Below, piece after piece: positions 1 to 6,824 of a stretch of 12,701 bases of DNA. Position 1 is the first letter of the stretch; every line of letters starts with the position of its first letter. This DNA comes from Thiohalobacter sp. (GTDB lineage Bacteria; Pseudomonadota; Gammaproteobacteria; DSM-19610): positions 1 through 12,701 of the forward strand of contig JALVCM010000180.1 of assembly GCA_027010005.1 (NCBI GenBank), in the 5' to 3' direction. The notes beneath the pieces were generated by a model. It was not told where the DNA came from. It searched no databases and was given only the letters and a program-made list of their open reading frames with translations. The translations under genes and the position numbers were made by a program.

Positions 1-939
1 CAGCAGCTGCTCGATCAGCTTCGGGTCTCCGAAAACCCGCATGCCGGGCTGGACCCGGCAGGTAATCTCACGATCCGGGTCCGCCTGCCGGTGTTGTTCG
101 AGCAGGGTCGCCGCGATGGCGCTGACATCACAGTCGGCAGGTTTCACCGTGGCCTGTGAAATGCGTGACAGCTGTATCAGGTCGTCGATCAGCGCACTCA
201 TATGCTGGCCGGCGTGGTGGATACGGCTCAGATGGTCGAGGTCTTCCTCGTTGAGCTTGTCTGAACAATCCTCTTTTATAATCTGTGTAAAACTGATAAT
301 GGCCCTGAGCGGTGTACGCAGGTCGTGTGCCAGCGTGTAGCTGTAGGCTTCGAGTTCATTTTTGGCCAGTTTCAGCCCGTGCGCGCTTTTTTCCAGTTGT
401 TCCTCGGTGCGCAGGTGTTCCTCGATTTCTTCGTTCAGGGGACGCAGGGCAACGCGTCGCAGGAAATAGCCGAGCAAAACAATGAGCAGCAGGGAAAAGG
501 CAATTAACTGGCTGAACAGGTTCAGAACATAGCGGCGGATATGAGAGGTATCGACAGTCAGGTGAATGGTTGCAGAGGCATTGTTGCCGTAGTGAATGGT
601 CTGGCTGAACTGTTTCCAGTGCGCCGGGTGTTCGGACTTTCTGTAACTGCCCAGCTCGAAGCCGTTGGCCGTCACGATATCGATGCTGCTGATATGAGTA
701 CTGCGGGAGCCCCAGTTGAGGGCAGCGCTTTCGACAGAACTGTAGTCACCACGGTTCAGGTTCTCTGAAACCAGGTTGGCGAAGATACTGGCCTCGTTCT
801 GCACAGAGGTTTCCAGCTGGGTAATATTACGCTGGTATATCTGTGAAATGATCAGCAGGTCGGCAATGATCATGAAGACGCCGAGAACAGCGACAAGTCC
901 GACAATCGAGCGTCGTGTTCTGGACAGTTCTTCGGTCAC
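1..939 (-). CDS. Sensor histidine kinase, membrane-bound (partial, C-terminus beyond window)
   Basis: This is a transmembrane sensor kinase expected to autophosphorylate on histidine and pass the phosphate to a response regulator that is not in the window. The visible 313 residues show a short cytoplasmic start, a membrane helix at about 11-33, a periplasmic sensor region of about 100 residues (34-137), and a second helix at about 138-160. A coiled linker follows, then a HisKA dimerisation domain with the phospho-acceptor H205 in the motif AHDLRTPLR. The fragment ends at the start of the ATPase domain (GDPKLIEQLL, just before the N-box), so ATP binding cannot be checked. No clear HAMP or PAS domain is seen. 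The GTG start overlaps the stop of the upstream PhnD-like gene by 4 nt (GTGA), with AGGAA about 6 nt upstream. This implies translational coupling and a shared sensory role. Confidence in the kinase call is high; the ligand is unknown. Confidence 0.93.
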   Translation of the reverse strand, partial: MTEELSRTRRSIVGLVAVLGVFMIIADLLIISQIYQRNITQLETSVQNEASIFANLVSENLNRGDYSSVESAALNWGSRSTHISSIDIVTANGFELGSYRKSEHPAHWKQFSQTIHYGNNASATIHLTVDTSHIRRYVLNLFSQLIAFSLLLIVLLGYFLRRVALRPLNEEIEEHLRTEEQLEKSAHGLKLAKNELEAYSYTLAHDLRTPLRAIISFTQIIKEDCSDKLNEEDLDHLSRIHHAGQHMSALIDDLIQLSRISQATVKPADCDVSAIAATLLEQHRQADPDREITCRVQPGMRVFGDPKLIEQLL

Positions 940-1793
940 CCGGGATTCCTGTCAGCGCGTTTCAGGGTGCGCAGGATATCCCGTAGTGTCTGGTAGTCAC
1001 TGTCCTTGACCTGAATCATGGCTGTCATGCCGGGCTTGATCGCCTGCATGACACTACGCCCGTCAGCCGACTTGTCGAGATTAAACAGCAGGTGGCGTAT
1101 ATGCCTGATCATGCCACGCTTCATGTGCTTGCTGGTAACGAACAGGTGTTCTGCAATTTCCGGTGTGTAAGTAACAAGCTTTATCCCTTTGGGGCGGTAT
1201 TTTTTATACACAGCCTCTTTAACGCCCCCTGCATCGAAATCACCGGAGAGTACACCCAGCGCCACATTATCGTGTGATCCGAGAAAGCGGTAGGCCGCCA
1301 GGTCGTCGAGTGTGACGCCGGCCTTTAACAGCATGTAGCGCGGCAGCAGGCTGCTCATGGTCGATGCCGGGTCGCCGAAGGCAAAGCGTTTTCCCTTCAG
1401 TTCGGCGAGTGTGCGCAGGCTGTTGTCGTTGCGGGTGATGATCGTGCCACGAAATGCGGCCTTCCCGTGCACCACCTGTTTTGCCAGCAGGGGTTTTTTG
1501 CCATAGTTTTCCGTCAATGAAATATACGAAGCCGGCCCCAGGTAGGCGATATCGAGACGGTCTTCACCGATGGCCTGGATATGCGACTGGTAATCCGGAC
1601 TGATACGGATTTCCACACGTCTTTCGAGTTCTTTCGACAGGTAGTCCGCCAGGGGTGTGAAAGCGGTGAGCAGTCTTGAGGCTGTCTTGTAGGGATGTAC
1701 GCCCAGCAGGAGGGGGGCGTCCGCAGAGGCATAAGGCAGACCGGTGGCCAGCAGTACACTGCAAAACGTTAAAACAAGCCTGACAAACTTCAT
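936..1793 (-). CDS. PhnD-family periplasmic substrate-binding protein, probable sensory partner of the downstream kinase
   Basis: A 285-residue exported protein of the phosphate/phosphite/phosphonate (PhnD-like) binding family. It has a signal peptide at residues 1-24, cleaved probably after YASA. Family landmarks are GVHPYKTAS near residue 31, DIAYLGPASYI at 81-91 and FGDPASTMSS at 139-148; the Ser/Thr of this loop usually contact an oxyanion in relatives. The ATG at 1793 is chosen because it opens the signal peptide and has GGGAAG upstream; an earlier in-frame start would run into gluQ and lose the signal. No ABC ATPase or permease gene is adjacent. Instead the stop codon overlaps the start of a membrane histidine kinase. 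In known systems PhnD-type domains serve as sensor inputs, for example in TtrS-like kinases, so a receptor role is inferred rather than transport. The ligand cannot be read from sequence. Confidence 0.88.
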   Translation of the reverse strand: MKFVRLVLTFCSVLLATGLPYASADAPLLLGVHPYKTASRLLTAFTPLADYLSKELERRVEIRISPDYQSHIQAIGEDRLDIAYLGPASYISLTENYGKKPLLAKQVVHGKAAFRGTIITRNDNSLRTLAELKGKRFAFGDPASTMSSLLPRYMLLKAGVTLDDLAAYRFLGSHDNVALGVLSGDFDAGGVKEAVYKKYRPKGIKLVTYTPEIAEHLFVTSKHMKRGMIRHIRHLLFNLDKSADGRSVMQAIKPGMTAMIQVKDSDYQTLRDILRTLKRADRNPG

Positions 1794-1835
1794 GACCACT
1801 TCCCGGAAAAACTGGAACGGAAGGTTCTTTTTGTC

Positions 1836-1865
1836 ATTGTACGGATAATCTTCTCTCTGCTTCAA
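1836..1865 (-). promoter_or_regulatory. Candidate sigma70 promoter for the PhnD-like/kinase pair
   Basis: On the minus strand TTGAAG (1860-1865) and TACAAT (1836-1841) are separated by 18 nt. The -10 matches consensus at five of six bases and the -35 at four. The -35 overlaps the gluQ stop codon, and the start codon lies about 42 nt downstream. This would let the sensor pair be transcribed apart from gluQ. Confidence 0.45.
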
Positions 1866-2752
1866 CCGGCTTCTATGGCCGCTGCCCGCGGCAGCAGGCC
1901 GGTGTACCATGTCCCCGTGGCCCATTCCAGAAATTCGGTTGGTGATACCTGCTCCAGTTCGGTGGGCACCGGGTGCCCCAGGAAACGCATCGCACGTACC
2001 AGTTGTGTTGTTGGCTGTCTGCGGTCGAGCGGGGCGGCAAATGTCTGCTTGCTGAGCTTGGTGCCATCCGCTTTTACTGCAACCGGCAGGTGCAGGTAAG
2101 CAGGTGTTGGCCGGTCAAGCCTGTGTTGCAGCCAGATCTGGCGGCAGGTGGAATCCAGCAGGTCAGCACCGCGCACGATATCGGTGATGCCCTGTTCAGC
2201 ATCATCGACCACCACGGCAAGCTGGTACGCATACAGGCCGTCGGCACGGCGCAGGATAAAATCACCGACCCGGCTCGCCAGGTGTTCCTCGACAGGGCCC
2301 TGCAGGCGGTCACTGAAGTGGATCACGCTGTCGTCGACGCGGGTACGTATCGAACGTGCCGCGCGGCCATCCGGCAGGCCGTTGCGGCAGGTGCCCGGGT
2401 AGATGCTGCCGGGCAGGCCGGCCTCGCGTATCTCCCGGCGGGTGCAGGCACAGGGGTAGGCAAGGCCCTGCCCGGTCAGTGTCTCCAGTGCCGCCTGGTA
2501 GGCCGCGTGGCGCTGGCTCTGGTACATGACCTCACCGTCGTAATGCAGTGCAAAGTCTTCCAGCGTGCGCAGAATATCGTCGGCCGCATCGGGCATCTCT
2601 CTTGGTGGGTCGAGGTCTTCCATGCGCACCAGCCAGCGTCCGCCCTGTGCACGGGCATCGAGATAACTGCCCAGTGCAGCAACCAGTGAGCCAAAGTGCA
2701 GCGGGCCGGTGGGCGAGGGTGCAAAGCGGCCGATGTAAGGTGTATCCGACAT
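1862..2752 (-). CDS. gluQ: Glutamyl-Q tRNA(Asp) synthetase
   Basis: A 296-residue paralogue of the glutamyl-tRNA synthetase catalytic core that lacks the anticodon-binding domain. The family activates glutamate without tRNA and attaches it to the queuosine base at position 34 of tRNA-Asp. The class I signature HIGH appears as HFGS at residues 19-22, within the opening RFAPSPTGPLHFGS. The KMSKS loop appears as KLSKQ at 232-236. A zinc site is suggested by C101, C103, Y118 and C122. The length is typical (E. coli about 300). The gene lies directly downstream of dksA on the same strand beyond a terminator, the same order as in E. coli and Shigella. The ATG at 2752 fits the conserved N-terminus, but no clear Shine-Dalgarno precedes it. 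Its activity depends on queuosine made by the pathway that includes queF, found later in this window. Confidence 0.96.
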   Translation of the reverse strand: MSDTPYIGRFAPSPTGPLHFGSLVAALGSYLDARAQGGRWLVRMEDLDPPREMPDAADDILRTLEDFALHYDGEVMYQSQRHAAYQAALETLTGQGLAYPCACTRREIREAGLPGSIYPGTCRNGLPDGRAARSIRTRVDDSVIHFSDRLQGPVEEHLASRVGDFILRRADGLYAYQLAVVVDDAEQGITDIVRGADLLDSTCRQIWLQHRLDRPTPAYLHLPVAVKADGTKLSKQTFAAPLDRRQPTTQLVRAMRFLGHPVPTELEQVSPTEFLEWATGTWYTGLLPRAAAIEAG

Positions 2753-2759
2753 ACCCGGG

Positions 2760-2789
2760 ATAGTACTTGTCCGGGCCGCGGCTTGTCAG
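2760..2789 (-). promoter_or_regulatory. Candidate promoter for gluQ inside the dksA-gluQ gap
   Basis: On the minus strand CTGACA (2784-2789, five of six) and TACTAT (2760-2765, four of six) are 18 nt apart. Only 7 nt separate the -10 from the gluQ ATG, so a transcript from here would start at or next to the start codon. It sits after the dksA terminator. It could be chance. Confidence 0.3.
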
Positions 2790-2803
2790 CGCCAGTACGC
2801 AAT

Positions 2804-2831
2804 AAAAAACCGGCTTGCAGCCGGTTTTTTT
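2804..2831 (-). terminator. Intrinsic terminator between dksA and gluQ
   Basis: A perfect 11-bp inverted repeat (2804-2814 with 2820-2830) has a CCGGC/GCCGG core, a 5-nt loop, and A and T tracts as its outer arms. Read on the minus strand it ends in a run of T, as expected for a rho-independent terminator of dksA. The A tract on the other side gives some bidirectional potential. It starts about 22 nt after the dksA stop. In Shigella flexneri a terminator at this same place limits read-through into gluQ. Confidence 0.88.
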
Positions 2832-2852
2832 GAGGTGTGATGTCCGGGGCCG

Positions 2853-3653
2853 CTAGCCGCGTTGTTTTTCCCGGATTTCGTCCAGAGTTTTGCAGTCGAT
2901 GCAAAGTGTGGCGGTCGGGCGTGCCTCGAGACGGCGGATACCGATCTCGATACCGCAGGCTTCACAATAACCGTATTCATCGTTTTCGAGGTTCATCAGC
3001 GCCTCGTCGATCTTCTTGATCAGTTTGCGCTCGCGATCACGCGCACGCAGTTCCATGCTGAATTCGGATTCCTGGGTCGCGCGGTCGTTCGGGTCGGGGA
3101 AGTTGGCCGCTTCATCCTGCATGTGATGGACGGTACGATCCACTTCTTCCATCAGGTCGTGTTTCCAGGCATTGAGGATCTTGCGGAAGTGCGCGACCTG
3201 GCCTTCACTCATGTATTCCTCGCCCTTCTTTTCAATGTAGGGCGCGATACCGGGTACCGGCCCGGCATTGGCGGACAGCGGTGCGGGCGCAGGTTTGTGC
3301 GCTGATTTTTTCTTTGGCGCCCTGGTTCTCGGCGTACTGGTTGCAACCGGGGCTTTTGCAGTCGTTTTCTTTGCAGCCACTTTTTTGGCGGCCACTTTTT
3401 TGGTGGTGGCCTTTTTGGCCGGTGCTTTCTTCGCTGCGGCTTTTTTCTTTGCCGGGGCTTTTTTCGTTACAGCTTTCTTGCTGGCGGTTTTTTTCTTTGC
3501 CGCGGCTTTTTTCGCGACCGCTTTTTTCTTTGCTGGCACTTTTTTCTTCGCCGGTGCCTTTTTTGCAGCGACTTTCTTTTTCGTGACGGCTTTTTTCTTT
3601 GCTACAGCCTTTTTCTTCGCTTTCGCCTTCGCAGCCTTCTTCTTGGCAGCCAT
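2853..3653 (-). CDS. dksA: RNA polymerase-binding factor DksA with long Lys/Ala-rich N-terminal extension
   Basis: DksA binds the RNA polymerase secondary channel and, with ppGpp, adjusts promoter choice during the stringent response. Residues from about 148 to 266 match the E. coli protein closely. They include the coiled-coil tip with D187, D190 and A192 (DPNDRA), the [11 protein letters not shown] stretch, and a CX2C-X17-CX2C zinc finger at C230, C233, C251 and C254 followed by [11 protein letters not shown]. coli DksA has 151 residues, while this one has 266. The extra part, residues 1 to about 116, is nearly all Lys, Ala, Val, Thr and Pro in AAKKK-like repeats, resembling histone H1-like or AlgP tails, then a Pro/Ala linker. 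The ATG at 3653 has GGAGAA about 7 nt upstream and a good promoter, so the extension is probably translated. A shorter start at M148 would give a near-normal DksA. The tail may bind nucleic acid; this is inference. Confidence 0.95.
   Translation of the reverse strand: MAAKKKAAKAKAKKKAVAKKKAVTKKKVAAKKAPAKKKVPAKKKAVAKKAAAKKKTASKKAVTKKAPAKKKAAAKKAPAKKATTKKVAAKKVAAKKTTAKAPVATSTPRTRAPKKKSAHKPAPAPLSANAGPVPGIAPYIEKKGEEYMSEGQVAHFRKILNAWKHDLMEEVDRTVHHMQDEAANFPDPNDRATQESEFSMELRARDRERKLIKKIDEALMNLENDEYGYCEACGIEIGIRRLEARPTATLCIDCKTLDEIREKQRG
3306..3653 (-). repeat. dksA: Low-complexity AAKKK-type coding repeats in the dksA 5' end
   Basis: About 350 bp at the 5' end of dksA consist of imperfect, short lysine/alanine codon repeats. 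On the plus strand they read as recurring GCC/TTTTTT blocks. Such tracts expand and contract by slippage or recombination, so the length may differ between strains. Codon choice varies between copies, which suggests old repeats kept by selection on the protein. Confidence 0.8.
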
Positions 3654-3683
3654 GCAACTTCTCCAAATTAAAACAAGCGGTGC

Positions 3684-3712
3684 TCTATATCAGAAATCTG
3701 TAACCGTGGCAA
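3684..3712 (-). promoter_or_regulatory. Probable dksA promoter with extended -10
   Basis: On the minus strand TTGCCA (3707-3712) and TATAGA (3684-3689) are exactly 17 nt apart, with TG placed correctly for an extended -10 (TGATATAGA). The predicted start lies about 20-25 nt upstream of the Shine-Dalgarno. The bases just after the -10 are GC-rich (GCACCGC), a feature of promoters under ppGpp/DksA control, so autoregulation is possible. Confidence 0.6.
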
Positions 3713-3866
3713 GCTTTATGCCCCCCGGCTAACCAAGTGGCGTAGTTTCCGGCTGTGCATCCACAGAGTCAAGCATGAATCGGTTAAAAGTGTCGGGTCA
3801 TAGAGGCTTGTTGCGGGTTTCACCAGTGCGGTAGGCTAGACAGATTTGACGGGCAGGAAAAATTTT

Positions 3867-4643
3867 ATGAGTGGGTTAACAACCTTGCTGTTCGATGTCG
3901 ACGGGACACTGGCGGATACTGAGGAGATCCATCGCCAGTCCTTTAACAAGGCGTTCCGGCAGGCAGGCCTGGACTGGGACTGGTCACAGGCCCTGTATGG
4001 TGAGTTGCTGGGGGTCACCGGTGGCAAGGAGCGCATCAAATACTACCTGGCAACCTACCTTCCGGACTTCGAGCCACCGCGGAACCTTGATGAATATGTG
4101 GCCGGCCTGCACGCCGCCAAGACTGATATCTACACCCGCACCATGGCGGCCGGTGAACTGCCGCTGCGCCCCGGTGTACTGCGCCTGATAGAGGAAGCAC
4201 GTGCAGCGGGGCTGCGCCTGGGTATTGCCACCACTACCACGCCGGCCAATGTGACGGCCCTGTTGCAGCACAGTATTTCACCCGAGGCGCTCGACTGGTT
4301 TGATGTGATTGCTGCCGGGGCCGTGGTGCCGGCCAAGAAACCCGCGCCGGATATCTATCATTACGCCATGCAGGCCATGGACGTGAGCCCGGATGAATGC
4401 CTGGCGCTGGAAGATTCTGCTAACGGCCTGCGTTCCGCACGCGACGCCGGCCTGGAAACCGTTATCACGACCAATGAGTATACCCGTGACCACGATTTCA
4501 CCGGGGCGGCGCTGGTGGTGGATACACTCGGTGAACCGGAGGCACCCATGACCGTGCTTTCCGGCATGCAATGCGAAAAACCCTGTGTCGACGTCGAATG
4601 TCTCCGCAAGCTGCATGCAGCGAGCCGGGACGGGGCCAGCTGA
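3867..4643 (+). CDS. cbbY: CbbY-like HAD phosphatase (probable xylulose-1,5-bisphosphate phosphatase)
   Basis: A 258-residue HAD-superfamily phosphatase with a helical cap (subclass I). Motif I is FDVDGTLADTEE with nucleophile D10 and acid/base D12. Motif II lies in GIATTTTPANV near residue 122, the motif III lysine is in PAKKPAPDIY at about 157-158, and motif IV is LEDSANGL at 181-188. The cap segment TGGKERI at 51-57 and the opening LADTEE-HR-FN match the CbbY family better than generic phosphoglycolate phosphatases. Rhodobacter CbbY removes a phosphate from xylulose-1,5-bisphosphate, an inhibitory RuBisCO by-product. The ATG at 3867 has AGGA about 9 nt upstream; an upstream in-frame TTG at 3846 is less likely. 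The stop touches the next gene's GTG. A tail of about 30 residues after 228 holds two cysteines. No RuBisCO genes are visible, so substrate assignment is tentative. Confidence 0.82.
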   Translation: MSGLTTLLFDVDGTLADTEEIHRQSFNKAFRQAGLDWDWSQALYGELLGVTGGKERIKYYLATYLPDFEPPRNLDEYVAGLHAAKTDIYTRTMAAGELPLRPGVLRLIEEARAAGLRLGIATTTTPANVTALLQHSISPEALDWFDVIAAGAVVPAKKPAPDIYHYAMQAMDVSPDECLALEDSANGLRSARDAGLETVITTNEYTRDHDFTGAALVVDTLGEPEAPMTVLSGMQCEKPCVDVECLRKLHAASRDGAS

Positions 4644-5801
4644 GTGACCGCACGGCGTATTGAATCCATCACGCCGTTTCATGTCATGGCGTTGCTCGCC
4701 CGGGCGCGCGAGCTGGAAGCGCAGGGGCGCAGCATCGTACACATGGAGATCGGTGAACCGGATTTCTCCACTCCGCAACCCATTATCGATGCCGGCATCC
4801 GCGCCCTGCAGGAAGGCCGTACACATTACACACCTGCTGTGGGTCTGCGCGAACTGCGCGAGGCCATAGCCCGTGACTACCGGGAGCACGACGGGCTGGA
4901 CATCGACCCGCGCCGCATTCTCGTTACACCCGGCGCCTCTGGCGCCCTGCAACTGCTGCTGGCCCTGCTGGTCGATCCCGGCAGCGAGGTGCTGATGACC
5001 GATCCGGGTTATCCCTGTAATAGTAATTTCGTACGCCTGTTCGACGCCCGGCCGGTACGCGTGCCGGTTGGCGCCGAACAGCATTACCAGCTCGACGTCG
5101 CGGGCATTGAAAAATACTGGACCGACAACACCTGCTGTGCCCTGATCGCCAGCCCGTCCAATCCGACTGGCAGCGTGATCGCGCCGGAGCGGCTGGAAGC
5201 CCTGTACAAGGCCGTGCGTGCACGTGACGGCAGCCTCATTGTCGATGAAATCTACCAGGGCCTGACCTACGGCGAGCGCCCCCGTTCCGCACTGGCGCTG
5301 GGCGACGATATTTTCGTGATCAACAGTTTTTCCAAGTTTCAGGGTATGACTGGTTGGCGTCTCGGCTGGCTGGTGGCGCCCGACGCCCACATCGAAGCAC
5401 TCGATGCGCTGGCGCAAAACCTGTTTCTTGCTGCGCCGACACTGGCCCAGTACGCGGCACTGGCCGCCTGGGAGGATGATGCGCAGGCCATCATTGAATC
5501 ACGCCGGCAAGAATTTCAGCGGCGCCGTGATTACCTGCTGCCGGCCCTGACCACACTGGGCTTCGACATTCCTGTGCAGCCGGAAGGTGCCTTCTACCTC
5601 TACGCCGGTTGTGAAAGCCTGACCGATAACAGCTTCACCTTTACACAGGATCTCCTGGAGCAGGCCGGTGTTGCTGTTACCCCCGGTATCGATTTCGGTG
5701 ACTGGAAAGCAAAACAGCATGTGCGTTTTGCCTATACAACTGATATGGACAATCTGATACTTGGTGTAGAACGTATTGCGAAGTACCTGGAGGAACATTG
5801 A
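4644..5801 (+). CDS. PLP-dependent class I/II aminotransferase
   Basis: A 385-residue fold-type I aminotransferase of the aspartate aminotransferase superfamily. Visible landmarks are HMEIGEPDFSTP near residue 33, the glycine-rich cofactor loop GASGALQ at 97-103, SPSNPTG with N173, the IVDEIYQGL strand with D201 and Y204, the Schiff-base K231 in SFSKFQGMTGWRLGW, and R361 (VRFAY), which usually binds the substrate carboxylate. The length is normal. The GTG start follows the cbbY stop directly with no gap, and it restores the conserved N-terminus (ITPFHVMALL). The last bases overlap the start of cysZ, so the three genes are co-transcribed. The amino acid substrate cannot be told from motifs; many relatives are annotated only as AspC-like. 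Nothing shows a link to the phosphatase beyond operon position. Confidence 0.92.
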   Translation: MTARRIESITPFHVMALLARARELEAQGRSIVHMEIGEPDFSTPQPIIDAGIRALQEGRTHYTPAVGLRELREAIARDYREHDGLDIDPRRILVTPGASGALQLLLALLVDPGSEVLMTDPGYPCNSNFVRLFDARPVRVPVGAEQHYQLDVAGIEKYWTDNTCCALIASPSNPTGSVIAPERLEALYKAVRARDGSLIVDEIYQGLTYGERPRSALALGDDIFVINSFSKFQGMTGWRLGWLVAPDAHIEALDALAQNLFLAAPTLAQYAALAAWEDDAQAIIESRRQEFQRRRDYLLPALTTLGFDIPVQPEGAFYLYAGCESLTDNSFTFTQDLLEQAGVAVTPGIDFGDWKAKQHVRFAYTTDMDNLILGVERIAKYLEEH

Positions 5802-6529
5802 AAGACATCCTCAACGGCCCGCGTTACCTGCTGCAAGGTGCTGCCCTGTTGACGCGCCCGAAATTACGTCGTTTTGTGATCATTCCGCTGCTCATCAACC
5901 TGCTGCTGTTCGGCGGTCTCATCGCCTGGGCCTACAGCTGGGTCGACGGTACAACCCAGTGGCTGCTGTCACGCCTGCCATCGTGGTTACACTGGCTGAG
6001 CTTTTTTATTGTGCCGCTGTTCTGGACCACCAGCCTGGTGGTGATTTTCTACAGTTTTTCGGTGGTTGCCAATATCATCGGTGCGCCATTCAACGGCTTG
6101 CTGGCCGAAGCCGTGGAAGCCCACCTGACCGGCAAGACCTTCGAGTCGAACTGGCGTGACGTGGTGCGCGACATATTACCGGCGATCTTTTCAGAACTGC
6201 GCAAGCTGTTGTACTACCTGCTGCGAGCCATCCCGCTGTTTATCATGTTGTGGATTCCACTGCTGAATGTACCGGCGACGGTGCTGTGGGTTCTGTTCGG
6301 CGCATGGATGATGACGGTCCAGTACATCGATTACCCGATGGGTAATCACCGGCTGTTTTTTGCAGACCAGCGCGCGCGGTTGCGCAAGCGTCCCTTGCTG
6401 GCATGGAGTTTCGGCGGGCTGGTGATGTTGTGCACCATGATTCCGGTAGTGAACTTTATTGTCATGCCGGCGGCGGTTGCGGGAGCCACGGTAATGTGGG
6501 TGCGTGAGAGTAAGTTACAGGCTGGATAA
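5798..6529 (+). CDS. cysZ: CysZ-type sulfate uptake channel (EI24 family)
   Basis: A 243-residue integral membrane protein of the CysZ/EI24 family, close to the 253 residues of E. coli CysZ, which carries sulfate into the cell for cysteine synthesis. Hydrophobic segments lie at about 26-46, 65-95, 138-172 and 203-234. Family signatures are the opening GPRYLLQGA-LL--P-LRRFVIIPLLIN, APFNGLLAEAVE at 96-107, and QYIDYPMGNH at 175-184. The start is taken as TTG at 5798, four bases after GGAGG (5789-5793), overlapping the aminotransferase stop as TTGA. No ATG in this frame would keep the conserved N-terminus. The rare start and tight overlap suggest coupled, modest expression. Neighbours give no sulfur-pathway context. 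No convincing terminator follows the stop. Confidence 0.92.
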   Translation: MKDILNGPRYLLQGAALLTRPKLRRFVIIPLLINLLLFGGLIAWAYSWVDGTTQWLLSRLPSWLHWLSFFIVPLFWTTSLVVIFYSFSVVANIIGAPFNGLLAEAVEAHLTGKTFESNWRDVVRDILPAIFSELRKLLYYLLRAIPLFIMLWIPLLNVPATVLWVLFGAWMMTVQYIDYPMGNHRLFFADQRARLRKRPLLAWSFGGLVMLCTMIPVVNFIVMPAAVAGATVMWVRESKLQAG

Positions 6530-6824
6530 GCCACCGTTCACGAAAAAGAACATTATTACTGGCATTGCCGGATCCCGACTTCTGGCAGATTTGATTTTCA
6601 GATCTACTGGCGTATTCTGTTGCCTAGCGGTCTAAAGAAACCGTAGTAGTTCAGCAGTTCCCTTCTGTATCTTGTAGTCCCTCAGCCCGGGGTCGGGTGT
6701 ATTTGTGTCGTAATACAAGTGTTGTCCTGTCGAAGGACTCGTGCAAGGAAAACATGTCGGTCTGACTGTAAGGTTCTGAAGGCATGGACAGCATTGAAAC
6801 CAAGGAATAACAAGGAGGTAGGAA
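6530..6824 (+). other. Intergenic leader region upstream of the CRTAC1-like gene
   Basis: These 295 bp hold no supportable gene. A weak promoter-like pair, TTGATT (6591-6596) and TATTCT (6613-6618), has a 16-nt spacer. If used, it gives a leader of about 200 nt. The leader contains small hairpins: GTCCT/AGGAC at 6724-6738, and a CCCG/CGGG stem within the run near 6688-6699. I recognise no known riboswitch. The region is AT-richer than the flanking operon. Confidence 0.4.
6812..6819 (+). promoter_or_regulatory. Strong Shine-Dalgarno for the CRTAC1-like gene
   Basis: AAGGAGGT is a full match to the anti-Shine-Dalgarno sequence and lies 5 nt before the ATG at 6825. It is the strongest ribosome site in the window and fixes the start. 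Most other genes here have weak sites. Confidence 0.85.

Noticed and set aside
1794..1925. A longer N-terminus for the PhnD-like protein starting at 1925
   Set aside because: It overlaps gluQ by 64 nt, lacks a signal sequence at its front, and the ATG at 1793 has both a ribosome site and a signal peptide.
1973..2689. A 238-codon plus-strand frame across gluQ
   Set aside because: It is antisense to a clearly conserved gene and has no domain signature.
3268..3732. A Phe/Ala-rich plus-strand frame that looks like a membrane protein
   Set aside because: The hydrophobic pattern is simply the complement of the lysine/alanine codons of dksA.
3846..3866. An upstream TTG start for the CbbY-like gene
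   Set aside because: It adds seven non-conserved residues, and the ATG at 3867 has the better-placed AGGA.
4278..5417. A 379-codon open frame on the minus strand, antisense to the aminotransferase
   Set aside because: It matches no recognisable family. The plus-strand genes have clear conserved motifs through the same region, and high-GC coding DNA often leaves such antisense frames open.
6608..6623. A sigma54-like TGGC/TTGC element upstream of the CRTAC1-like gene
   Set aside because: The GG and GC elements are 11 nt apart instead of the required 10, and no activator site is seen.
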